DNA from: an uncultured Prevotella sp.
GTDB taxonomy: Bacteria; Bacteroidota; Bacteroidia; Bacteroidales; Bacteroidaceae
Length of the DNA stretch: 17,734 nucleotides
NCBI GenBank assembly: GCA_934190685.1
Contig: CAKPTK010000035.1
Coordinates: 1-17,734 of the forward strand
Reading direction: 5' to 3'
Every line of letters starts with the position of its first letter. The first letter of the stretch is position 1. The notes under the pieces are model-generated. The model worked only from the letters and a program-made list of their open reading frames with translations, searched no databases and was not told where the DNA came from. The position numbers and the translations under genes are program-made. Of this stretch, positions 1-6,824 are shown piece after piece.

Positions 1-1
1 T

Positions 2-364
2 CAAGCTTATTGCGAGGACGCTTTCAAAGTCCTCGACGCTGCCGACGACCGCTACGACCTCATCATCCTCGACCCTCCTGCTTTTGCCAAGCATCGTGCC
101 GCCCTGCACAATGCGTTGAAGGGTTATACCCGCTTGAATGTCAAGGCGTTTGAACGAATCAAGAAGGGCGGTATCCTTTTCACCTTCAGCTGTTCTCAGG
201 TGGTGACGAAGGACAATTTCCGCAATGCCGTTTTCACGGCTGCCGCCCAGTCGGGTCGCAAGGTGCGCATTCTGCACCAACTTCATCAGCCAGCCGACCA
301 TCCTATCAATATCTACCATCCAGAAGGGGAATATCTGAAGGGACTGGTCTTGTATGTAGAATAG
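2..364 (+). CDS. Class I SAM-dependent rRNA methyltransferase, RlmI-like (3' part)
   Basis: The gene enters the window already open; its start lies upstream. The visible 120 residues contain LDPPAFAK, the catalytic Asp-Pro-Pro motif of m5C rRNA methyltransferases, then GGILFTFSCSQ, with the Ser-Cys expected at the second catalytic motif. The end reads ADHPINIYHPEGEYLKG, very like the C-terminus of RlmI, which methylates C1962 of 23S rRNA using S-adenosylmethionine. The N-terminal PUA domain typical of RlmI cannot be seen here, so the exact substrate is inferred from the C-terminal resemblance. Translation stops at TAG 362-364, 16 bp before tilS, so the two RNA-modification genes may share a transcript. 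Family assignment is firm; naming it RlmI is less so. Confidence 0.85.
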   Translation, partial: QAYCEDAFKVLDAADDRYDLIILDPPAFAKHRAALHNALKGYTRLNVKAFERIKKGGILFTFSCSQVVTKDNFRNAVFTAAAQSGRKVRILHQLHQPADHPINIYHPEGEYLKGLVLYVE

Positions 365-380
365 TTTTAGAACAATACAG

Positions 381-1757
381 ATGGAACCACACGAGTTTGT
401 TTCCACAGTGAAAGATTTTATCCGCTCCCGCAAGTTGCTTGTCGGGAGCGGACGCTATTTGGTGGCGTTGTCCGGCGGGGCGGACAGTGTGGCGCTTCTT
501 TTGTTGCTCAGCCAACTGCACTATCGTGTCGAGGCTGTGCACTGCAATTTCCATCTTCGTGGTGAGGAGTCAGACCGGGACGAGCGTTTTTGCCGTCAGC
601 TCTGTGACAATCATCACATCCCTTTCCATCTGATACATTTCGACACCCATGCTTATGCCGAACTTCACAAGGTGAGCATAGAAATGGCGGCACGTGAGTT
701 GCGCTATCGATATTTTGAGCAGTTGCGTCAAGACATCGGTGCGGACGACATTTGTGTGGCGCATCATCGCGACGACCAAGTGGAGACCGTTCTCATCAAC
801 TTGGTGAGGGGGACAGGCTTGCATGGATTGACGGGCATTGCTCCCCGCAGGGGAAACATTGTGCGTCCCTTGTTGTGTGTGGGCAGGGCGGATATTGAAG
901 CCTGGTTGCGCGGTCTGGGGCAGGACTTTGTCACCGACAGTACCAACCTTGTGGACGATGTGACCCGCAATAAGTTCCGGCTGAACATCATTCCCCAGCT
1001 CCGTTCCATCAATCCGTCTGTCAGCGAAAGCATTGCCGCGACGGCCTCCCGGCTTGCCGAGGCGGAACGGGTCTTTGACCAAGCATTGGCTGAGGGGCGG
1101 AAACGAGTGGTCGAAAAACAGTCGGTGGTCACCTCTTCCGAAGCCGATTTCATCCCTTTCCGCATTTCCATCGACCGCTTGCTCCAAGAGCCTTCCCCTG
1201 AATATTTGCTTTTTTCTATCCTTCAGCCTGTGGGTTTTACTTCGGCACAAGTGGAGAGCGTCTTTGCTGGCTTGTCGTCAGAGACAGGCAGGGAGTGGCA
1301 TACTGCCACGGCTCAAATGCTGCTTGACAGGGGCTTTTTGCTTGTAGAACCCTTGGAACGGCAGGTCTCTCGCTCCATGCGCATACCGGAAGAAGGCTTG
1401 TATGTCATCTCTCCCCGCGAGCGTCTGCGCATCCGTGTCGTGCCTTGCGATGAACATTTTCAGATAGTTCGAGACAAACGGGTGGCATGTCTTGACGCCG
1501 ACCTGGTCAATTTTTCTCTAAGTGTTCGACGAGTGGAAACAGGTGACCGTTTCATTCCTTTCGGCATGAAAGGTTCCAAACTGGTGAGCGACTATTTGAC
1601 CGACCGCAAATTCTCCCTTTTCGACAAACGGCGCCAACGGGTGGTTACCGATGCCGACGGCAAGATTGTATGGTTGCTTGCCGAACGTCCCGACAACCGT
1701 TTCCGTATTACAGATGATACTCGCAAGTGTCTGATCATCAGTTTGGAGGAAATTTAG
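381..1757 (+). CDS. tilS: tRNA(Ile)-lysidine synthetase TilS
   Basis: TilS uses ATP to attach lysine to C34 of the CAU-anticodon tRNA-Ile, changing both codon reading and charging from Met to Ile. It is cytoplasmic and normally essential. The 458-residue product has the PP-loop SGGADS at residues 31-36, the HCNFHLRGEESDRDE segment at about 55-69, AHHRDDQVET at 128-137, LVRGTGLHGLTG at 142-153 and TDSTN with TRNKFRLNIIP at about 186-206, all diagnostic of the N-terminal catalytic domain. The remainder matches the length of the middle and C-terminal tRNA-binding domains (the E. coli protein is about 430 residues). The ATG at 381 sits the usual distance before the PP-loop. No strong Shine-Dalgarno is visible, as is usual in Bacteroidota. 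The reading frame is intact. Confidence 0.96.
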   Translation: MEPHEFVSTVKDFIRSRKLLVGSGRYLVALSGGADSVALLLLLSQLHYRVEAVHCNFHLRGEESDRDERFCRQLCDNHHIPFHLIHFDTHAYAELHKVSIEMAARELRYRYFEQLRQDIGADDICVAHHRDDQVETVLINLVRGTGLHGLTGIAPRRGNIVRPLLCVGRADIEAWLRGLGQDFVTDSTNLVDDVTRNKFRLNIIPQLRSINPSVSESIAATASRLAEAERVFDQALAEGRKRVVEKQSVVTSSEADFIPFRISIDRLLQEPSPEYLLFSILQPVGFTSAQVESVFAGLSSETGREWHTATAQMLLDRGFLLVEPLERQVSRSMRIPEEGLYVISPRERLRIRVVPCDEHFQIVRDKRVACLDADLVNFSLSVRRVETGDRFIPFGMKGSKLVSDYLTDRKFSLFDKRRQRVVTDADGKIVWLLAERPDNRFRITDDTRKCLIISLEEI

Positions 1758-1812
1758 CCGTGACACCGATTCCACTTTTCGTTTCTTGATTTTTTTTACT
1801 GGACAGCAATAA

Positions 1813-1932
1813 AAAACTATAGGCATTGGACGCACTTCTGTATGCAAAATAGTGAAAAGCCTTAAAGAAATTGGACAGTTGGAGCATAAAGGAAGAAAAA
1901 GCGATGGAGAGTGGGTTGTGAGAAACAATTAA
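1813..1932 (+). pseudogene. Decayed C-terminal winged-helix fragment
   Basis: A frame with a stop at 1810-1812 and another at 1930-1932 encodes about 39 residues beginning KTIGIGRTSVCKIVKSLK and ending GEWVVRNN. The pattern GIGRTSV..IVKSLKEIGQLEHKG..SDGEWVV resembles the recognition helix and wing at the C-terminal end of AlbA_2/AAA_4-type putative DNA-binding proteins, where one typically sees G-x-S-R-x-x-V-x-K-x-I-K-x-L followed by a Gly-x-W strand. No start codon or N-terminal part is present, so this reads as the tail of a lost gene. The assignment rests on pattern recognition over a short stretch. The rest of the 1758-2031 gap shows a T-run near 1790 without a stem and two copies of TTCCGCTTC (1944-1952, 1965-1973), but nothing else. 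Confidence 0.45.
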
Positions 1933-2031
1933 GAAGCCAATATTTCCGCTTCAAAGGCTTGTTATTCCGCTTCGTCCAGTAATACGCAGCAATATAAAGA
2001 TTATTTGTTAATTTTACAAGTAAAAACAATA

Positions 2032-3057
2032 ATGAAGATATTGAAGAAATACAAAGGCTTTCTGGTGGAGTGGAGTGCTTTCACTCTTATATTCTTCTTT
2101 CTATACGATGTAATTTGGGCAATCGTTGACTTTGAGGATTTCAAGCAAGGACTCGAAGAACATTGCCTTGTACTGTTTATGGACTTGGTATATTGTGGCG
2201 TTTTTTCTTTGACTAGCCTGTCTGTCAATCAGATATTGCTTAGACGGAGATACTTCAAACTTGCAGAAACCGACCGTGAAAGATTCACAAGAAGCGTTTT
2301 CCTTATAGTTGCTGTCAATATACTTATTGCTGGTGCATGCGACTTGCTGCAGAATATCATAGCCCCTGACTTTATGGGAGAAGATGTTTGGGGAACGTTC
2401 TTCTTGTTTGGGGTAATAGCAAGTTTGCTGACTCTTATACATTTGTTGCTGCATTATTCAGACGTAATAATACGCAGGAACAAGGAGTATACGTGTCTGC
2501 AAAAGAAATATCTGAGGTTTCAGTTGGATCCACATTTCGTGTTCAACAGTATGAGCTCGCTGGCTGGCATGATAGAAGAGGAACCGCAACGGGCAGAAGA
2601 ATATGTGGTGAGGCTGTCGCAGGTTTATAGATATATACTGCGTAATATAGATCAAGACTACATAACCGTAAATGAGGCTATGGACTTTGCCAAAACGTAT
2701 GTCAGTCTGCTTAATTTGCGGTATGACGACAAAATTATATTGGAGACGGATTATGTCAAAGTGAAAGGAAAAGACAAGATATTGTCTCTGAGTCTGCAAT
2801 TGCTCATAGAAAATGCAGTGAAGCACAATCCGCCAGTGGAAAACAATCCTCTCTGTATTCAGCTAAGTGTGCTGGACGATATGCTTGTCATTAAGAACAA
2901 CAGGATTTATATGTGTGGGCATAACGACCAGATGATAGAGTCGTATGGCATCGGTTTGGAGAACTTGAAGCAGCGATATGAACTGGAATGTGGAAAGGGA
3001 ATAGACTGTAACGTCACCCACGACTATTTTGAAGTAGGTTTGCCCATCATGAAGTAA
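2032..3057 (+). CDS. LytS-type sensor histidine kinase
   Basis: This is a membrane sensor kinase expected to phosphorylate the regulator encoded 13 bp downstream. I start it at ATG 2032 (341 aa); an upstream TTG at 2005 in frame is less likely. Four hydrophobic segments are visible at about residues 14-33, 45-70, 88-111 and 118-142, followed by a short coil and the HisKA_7 (His_kinase) domain. LRFQLDPHFVFNSM carries the phospho-acceptor His168. The ATP-binding part has LLIENAVKHN (Asn261, N box) and SYGIGLENL (306-308, G box). There is no large extracytoplasmic sensor domain, so the signal is probably sensed in or near the membrane. The ligand is unknown. Kinases of this class usually pair with LytTR regulators, as here. 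Confidence 0.9.
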   Translation: MKILKKYKGFLVEWSAFTLIFFFLYDVIWAIVDFEDFKQGLEEHCLVLFMDLVYCGVFSLTSLSVNQILLRRRYFKLAETDRERFTRSVFLIVAVNILIAGACDLLQNIIAPDFMGEDVWGTFFLFGVIASLLTLIHLLLHYSDVIIRRNKEYTCLQKKYLRFQLDPHFVFNSMSSLAGMIEEEPQRAEEYVVRLSQVYRYILRNIDQDYITVNEAMDFAKTYVSLLNLRYDDKIILETDYVKVKGKDKILSLSLQLLIENAVKHNPPVENNPLCIQLSVLDDMLVIKNNRIYMCGHNDQMIESYGIGLENLKQRYELECGKGIDCNVTHDYFEVGLPIMK

Positions 3058-3070
3058 CAGCAACAGAACG

Positions 3071-3823
3071 ATGAAAAAGATATTGATAATAGAGGACGAC
3101 TACTTCAGCGCAAAGCGACTGAAAAGGCTCATCATGGATATTGATGACACCATAGAGGTACACGGGCCGTTGAAGAGTGTCGAAGAGGTCGTAAATGAGT
3201 TGTCGGCTAATAACGATTACGATTTGATATTCTCCGACATCCGGCTGATTGACGGCGATGTGTTTGATGCTTTCCGCAATGTCAAGCCAAATTCGTTTGT
3301 CGTTTTCACAACAGCATACGAAGAATATGCCATGCAGGCCATCAAGAACAACGGGCTCGACTATCTGATGAAGCCCATTGACTCAAAAGAACTCTGCATG
3401 GCAATGGACAAACTGAAATTGTTGGCTCCTTCCGCCGAAGAAACCCGCAATAAGTTGAATGGTCTATTGGATGAAACACGCCAATATAGGGAACGTTTCT
3501 TGGTGAACAAGGGCGACGAATTGATTATGCTGTATACTGATGATATAAGCTTTATATGCAAAACAGACAACCATGTCATAGCTTTCAAAGAAGATGGAAC
3601 ATCCTATCCATTGGCTATGAGCATGGCTGACTTGGAACAGGCATTAGACCCTAATAAATTTTTCCGCATTAACAGACAATATATTGCGAATATAAAAGGC
3701 ATAAGAAAAATAAGTCTGTTCTTCAGTTCAAAACTTATAGTAAGACTGAAAGGATGCGACGACGAGAATATTGTGATAAGCAAGGAAAAGACAGCACAAT
3801 TCAAGAAATGGTTGGACAAATAG
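3071..3823 (+). CDS. LytTR-family response regulator
   Basis: The 250-residue protein has an N-terminal receiver domain with acidic residues Glu8-Asp9-Asp10, phospho-acceptor Asp56 in IFSDIRLIDGD, the switch Thr at 80-81 and Lys101 in YLMKPID. Residues from about 142 to 250 form a LytTR DNA-binding domain: FLVNKGDELIML, then FFRINRQYIANIKGI, a hallmark of the family. It should be phosphorylated by the adjacent kinase and bind direct-repeat promoter sites, but no target can be named from the window. The convergent beta-barrel gene is the nearest non-partner gene and is only a positional candidate. The start at ATG 3071 fits the receiver domain exactly. The gene is intact and forms an operon with the kinase. 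Confidence 0.93.
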   Translation: MKKILIIEDDYFSAKRLKRLIMDIDDTIEVHGPLKSVEEVVNELSANNDYDLIFSDIRLIDGDVFDAFRNVKPNSFVVFTTAYEEYAMQAIKNNGLDYLMKPIDSKELCMAMDKLKLLAPSAEETRNKLNGLLDETRQYRERFLVNKGDELIMLYTDDISFICKTDNHVIAFKEDGTSYPLAMSMADLEQALDPNKFFRINRQYIANIKGIRKISLFFSSKLIVRLKGCDDENIVISKEKTAQFKKWLDK

Positions 3824-3831
3824 CATATTGT

Positions 3832-3876
3832 AAAAGCCATTGCCTTTGACGCAAAACAGTCAAGGACAATGGCTTT
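3832..3876. terminator. Shared hairpin terminator between convergent genes
   Basis: AAAGCCATTG (3833-3842) is perfectly complementary to CAATGGCTTT (3867-3876). The stem continues inward with CCTTTGAC against GTCAAGG, interrupted by small bulges, around a loop of about 8 nt. It lies 9 bp after the regulator stop and 5 bp from the stop of the convergent barrel gene, so it can serve both. The flanking U-tracts are short on both sides. Confidence 0.75.
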
Positions 3877-3881
3877 CGCAA

Positions 3882-4439
3882 TTAAAACGACCAACCTAAT
3901 CCGATGTATGGATAGAAGGCCGATTTTTTCAGTCCATACTTGTCTCCGAAATTGAAGGACGGCGAGATGCCGACACGAAACATAAAGCCATTGTCGCGCT
4001 GATAACGATAGCCGATGTCACCGAACATGAAATAACCGAAGCGATTGCTTGTTGATGTATATTGTTCGCCATGTCCTTCGGTTTCGGGTGGAACAGGCCG
4101 GTAATAGTACCATGTTGTTTCCTTGACATGATATATTCCAAAGCTCGTGCCCAAACCGACCTCCAGTTTGTGGTGTTTCTTTCCCAACAAATAATTCAGT
4201 TCTATTGGTACTCCCACACCTTTAATATCTTGGTCGAATAAGCCAGAATTATCGCCATATCCAAATCCCAAACCTACACGATAACCCAATCCGGAATTGC
4301 CTTTAAGTCGGCTGTCGTAGTTCACTCCGACCATATTCTGTGCACCAAGCAGTTCAACCGAAACGCTGCGTGTCTTGTTCTGGGCATCTATACTTGCCGA
4401 CACGGCAAGTATGGTCAATGTTACTAAAATCTTTTTCAT
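3882..4439 (-). CDS. Small outer-membrane beta-barrel protein, function unknown
   Basis: The 185-residue product starts with a clear signal peptide, MKKILVTLTILAVSAS, with likely cleavage near DAQ-N. The mature part has alternating polar and hydrophobic residues in short strands separated by Gly/Asn/Asp-rich turns (for example LGYRVGLGFGYGD and FRVGISPSFNFGDK). It ends in GLGWSF, a terminal Phe as expected for a BAM-inserted outer-membrane protein. The size suggests an 8-strand barrel of the OmpW/OprF-like 'outer membrane beta-barrel' superfamily. No enzyme or ligand motif is visible, so no function is assigned. It is transcribed towards the LytTR regulator and shares its terminator. The start codon ATG is at 4437-4439; I see no convincing TAnnTTTG box upstream. 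Confidence 0.75.
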   Translation of the reverse strand: MKKILVTLTILAVSASIDAQNKTRSVSVELLGAQNMVGVNYDSRLKGNSGLGYRVGLGFGYGDNSGLFDQDIKGVGVPIELNYLLGKKHHKLEVGLGTSFGIYHVKETTWYYYRPVPPETEGHGEQYTSTSNRFGYFMFGDIGYRYQRDNGFMFRVGISPSFNFGDKYGLKKSAFYPYIGLGWSF

Positions 4440-4552
4440 CGTATATTAATTTTAAATTGTAACTTTGTATAAATATTCAACATCAAGTGTGGATTAAGAC
4501 CGATTTTTCGTTGGTCATAAAGACTGTATAAAATGTTCCGCCCCCACACTTC

Positions 4553-4782
4553 TTGCTAAACCGCAATGGAGACTCCTACCTGCGTAGTCAACTGTACATT
4601 GGCGCATGCTCGGCATTGCGCTGCAACAAGGAGTGCAAGGAATGTTTCGACCGTCTGCGTGCCAATGGCAAACCTGGCAAAGTTGCTGTCGTTGCCGTTG
4701 CCAACAAACTTGTAAGACAGGCTTTTGCCGTAGTCACGCAGGGGAAAAATACGTTGACGGCTTCATTTCCGCCAAGAAATAA
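4553..4782 (+). pseudogene. IS110-family transposase, C-terminal remnant with frameshift
   Basis: The reading frame from about 4553 gives NRNGDSYLRSQLYIGACSAL, then RLRANGKPGKVAVVAVANKL and VRQAFAVVTQG. This matches the end of the C-terminal Tnp domain (Transposase_20 region) of IS110/IS116/IS902 transposases, in which G-x-x-x-LR-x-x-LY and KPgKvAxxAvaxKL are typical. After VVTQG the frame shifts: reading one base earlier, from 4744, gives EKYVDGFISAKK and a stop at 4780-4782, the natural ending. A single-base loss around 4741-4744 explains this. The N-terminal DEDD (RuvC-like) domain and the Ser-containing part of the Tnp domain are missing; an in-frame stop at 4529-4531 lies just upstream. 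The copy cannot be active. Confidence 0.8.
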
Positions 4783-4786
4783 AACA

Positions 4787-4835
4787 CCCCTTGCTGAGGG
4801 AACGCCGAGCGGCAAGGGGCTGTGCAGTCAGCCCC
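4787..4835 (+). other. Overlapping alternative hairpins behind the IS110 remnant
   Basis: CCCCTTGC (4787-4794) pairs with GCAAGGGG (4812-4819). GGGGCTG (4816-4822) pairs perfectly with CAGCCCC (4829-4835) around a 6-nt loop. Both stems use the same GGGG, so they exclude each other. There is no T-run, so this is not a standard terminator. It begins 5 bp after the transposase stop and may belong to the element's end. I see no sign of coding here. Confidence 0.5.
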
Positions 4836-5170
4836 GACGAGCGGACAGGAGAATTATGCGCTGTTCTGTGCATAAACATGCAAACCTCCGTTAATTTTAT
4901 TCAAAATTTTATTATAGCTCATCGTTTAGTGCTATTGCAAAGGTGTTGTCTTTGGGACATTATTGCAATATATCCTAATGCGAAAAGGAAAATATTATTA
5001 CCGAACCGCCTATATTGTCGTCTGATTTGAATTGAATATTATTATCTCACCAAACCATGTCCTTTTTTCGAAGACCTGGATTGGCTTCTCATGCTCTACT
5101 TCCTTTGGATGTCGGGCACGAAGATGCAGTGAGTCGGACTGTGATTGTAAAAAAGCAAGCGTTTTATTTC
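4836..5170. other. Intergenic stretch without a convincing gene
   Basis: No recognisable gene is present. The stretch is A/T-rich at 4890-5030 and of more mixed composition at 5055-5150. Short open frames exist on both strands of the second part: plus 5032-5253, and a minus frame running from ATG at about 5180 to 5010 that includes HPKEVEHEKPIQVFEKRTWF. None has a start signal or a family I recognise. Confidence 0.4.
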
Positions 5171-5198
5171 GTTGTTTCATTGTTTTTTTGTTACTTTG
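5171..5198 (+). promoter_or_regulatory. Probable Bacteroidota-type promoter for pdxST
   Basis: TTACTTTG (5191-5198) matches TAnnTTTG at all but one position. GTTG (5171-5174) lies 16 nt upstream as a possible -33 element. Transcription would begin near 5205, leaving a leader of about 60 nt before pdxS. This is a near match, not an exact one. Confidence 0.45.
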
Positions 5199-5267
5199 CA
5201 CTCTGAAAGCGATGATTTGCTTTCTGATAGCAAGAAAAAGTAAACAAAAGTAATAAGTATAAAAGAA

Positions 5268-6143
5268 ATGAAAGAAGACAGACAAACCCTTAACCGCAAC
5301 TTGGCGCAGATGCTCAAGGGCGGTGTGATTATGGACGTTACGACTCCAGAACAGGCTAAAATAGCCGAGGCTGCAGGCGCTTGCGCCGTGATGGCTTTGG
5401 AACGTATTCCTGCTGACATCCGTGCTGCAGGTGGTGTCTCTCGTATGAGCGACCCTAAGATGATCAAGGGCATTCAGAAGGCTGTTTCTATCCCTGTGAT
5501 GGCCAAGTGCCGTATAGGCCATTTCGCAGAGGCTCAGATTCTCCAGGCTATCGAAATCGACTATATTGACGAGAGTGAAGTGCTCTCTCCTGCAGACAAT
5601 GTCTATCATATCGACAAGACCAAGTTTGATGTGCCTTTCGTTTGTGGCGCCAAGAACTTGGGCGAGGCACTCCGCCGTATCGCCGAGGGTGCTACAATGA
5701 TTCGTACCAAGGGTGAGCCGGGAACTGGTGACGTGGTGCAGGCTGTGACCCACATGCGCATGATGCAGAGCGAAATCCGCCGTCTCGTTTCTATGAGCGA
5801 AGACGAACTCTACGAGGCTGCCAAGCAGTTGCAGGCTCCTTACAATCTCGTGAAGTATGTTCATGAGAACGGCAAACTTCCGGTGGTGAACTTTGCCGCT
5901 GGCGGTGTGGCTACTCCTGCCGATGCCGCTCTGATGATGCAGTTGGGTGCAGAAGGCGTATTCGTAGGTTCTGGTATCTTCAAGAGCGGCAATCCAGCCA
6001 AGCGTGCCGCCGCCATCGTGAAGGCCGTGACCAACTATAACGATCCCAAGATGCTCGCAGAACTCTCTGAGGATCTCGGCGAGGCTATGGTCGGCATCAA
6101 CGAACAGGAAATCGCCCTGCTCATGGCAGAGAGAGGTAAATAA
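5268..6143 (+). CDS. pdxS: Pyridoxal 5'-phosphate synthase lyase subunit PdxS
   Basis: PdxS makes pyridoxal 5'-phosphate from ribose 5-phosphate, glyceraldehyde 3-phosphate and ammonia delivered by PdxT (the DXP-independent vitamin B6 pathway). The 291-residue TIM-barrel protein has the expected catalytic residues: Asp23 in [11 protein letters not shown], Lys80 in [10 protein letters not shown] and Lys148 in [11 protein letters not shown], matching Asp24, Lys81 and Lys149 of the B. subtilis enzyme. Other family blocks are [32 protein letters not shown] and [13 protein letters not shown] with GVFVGSGIF at the phosphate site. Length is typical. pdxT follows after 17 bp and the two gene products form a 12+12 complex, so this is an operon. 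The frame is intact and the ATG start is unambiguous. Confidence 0.98.
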   Translation: MKEDRQTLNRNLAQMLKGGVIMDVTTPEQAKIAEAAGACAVMALERIPADIRAAGGVSRMSDPKMIKGIQKAVSIPVMAKCRIGHFAEAQILQAIEIDYIDESEVLSPADNVYHIDKTKFDVPFVCGAKNLGEALRRIAEGATMIRTKGEPGTGDVVQAVTHMRMMQSEIRRLVSMSEDELYEAAKQLQAPYNLVKYVHENGKLPVVNFAAGGVATPADAALMMQLGAEGVFVGSGIFKSGNPAKRAAAIVKAVTNYNDPKMLAELSEDLGEAMVGINEQEIALLMAERGK

Positions 6144-6160
6144 AAAGAAGAGAAGGAAAA

Positions 6161-6736
6161 ATGAAAATAGCAGTATTGGCTCTTCAGGGTGCTTTTGCGG
6201 AACATCGACAGAAACTTGAGCGTCTCGGCGTGGAGAGTTTTGAGGTGCGACAACTGAAAGACTGGGACCAGCCGAAAGACGGTCTCATCATTCCGGGAGG
6301 CGAGAGTACCACACAGGCTAAACTTCTCAACGAACTGGAACTCATGGAACCTGTCAAGGATGCAATAGCCAAGGGACTTCCAGTGTATGGCACCTGTGCG
6401 GGACTGATTCTCCTTGCCAAGAAAATCGAAGGGGAACCGAGCCGTCGCATTGCCACGATGGACATTACCGCTTTGCGCAACGCCTATGGGCGCCAGTTGG
6501 GAAGTTTCTATGTGGAGGCTCCCATGAAGGGTATCGAAGGCGATGTTCCGATGACATTCATCCGGGCTCCTTATATTAAGGAGGTATGGGGCGATGCGGA
6601 AGTGCTGGCAGAGGTGGACGGTCATATCGTCGCCGCCCGTCAGGACAACCAGTTTGTCACGGCATTCCATCCTGAACTCAACGACGACACACGTGTGCAT
6701 GAATATTTTGTGAACATGTGTAAGCGTCATCAATAG
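6161..6736 (+). CDS. pdxT: Pyridoxal 5'-phosphate synthase glutaminase subunit PdxT
   Basis: PdxT hydrolyses glutamine and passes ammonia to PdxS. The 191-residue class I glutamine amidotransferase shows the full triad: Cys79 in YGTCAGLILLAK, His170 and Glu172 in TAFHPELNDD. LIIPGGESTTQ (43-52) forms the oxyanion region and is characteristic of PdxT. The N-terminus KIAVLALQGAFAEH is also typical. The ATG at 6161 is preceded by a purine-rich AGAAGGAAAA, one of the few Shine-Dalgarno-like sites in this window. The gene lies 17 bp after pdxS and is followed by an intrinsic terminator, so the operon is bicistronic. Confidence 0.98.
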   Translation: MKIAVLALQGAFAEHRQKLERLGVESFEVRQLKDWDQPKDGLIIPGGESTTQAKLLNELELMEPVKDAIAKGLPVYGTCAGLILLAKKIEGEPSRRIATMDITALRNAYGRQLGSFYVEAPMKGIEGDVPMTFIRAPYIKEVWGDAEVLAEVDGHIVAARQDNQFVTAFHPELNDDTRVHEYFVNMCKRHQ

Positions 6737-6772
6737 AAATATCATTATAATAATTTTATTTGTTAGTGACTA

Positions 6773-6809
6773 CCCTGCTCGTTCGTGGTGAATAAGCAGG
6801 GCTTTTTTT
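6773..6809 (+). terminator. Intrinsic terminator of pdxST
   Basis: CCCTGCT (6773-6779) pairs with AGCAGGG (6795-6801) around a 15-nt loop and is followed directly by C and a run of seven T. It lies 36 bp after the pdxT stop and 15 bp before the next gene, isolating the PLP operon from the glycosyltransferase. Confidence 0.88.
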
Positions 6810-6824
6810 AGTATAATTTACGCT

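Noticed and set aside
570..1250. 226-residue minus-strand ORF inside tilS
   Set aside because: The plus-strand frame carries every TilS motif; the antisense product has no recognisable domain.
4460..4467. TAACTTTG as a plus-strand promoter
   Set aside because: It matches the -7 box, but there is no TTTG or TTG at the right distance upstream and only the broken transposase fragment downstream.
4934..4946. Minus-strand promoter CACCTTTG
   Set aside because: It lacks the TA of the -7 box, and no minus-strand gene follows it.
5010..5864. 284-residue minus-strand ORF
   Set aside because: Most of it is the antisense shadow of pdxS, with His/Leu/Arg-rich nonsense composition; only its last 56 codons lie outside pdxS and these are treated separately.
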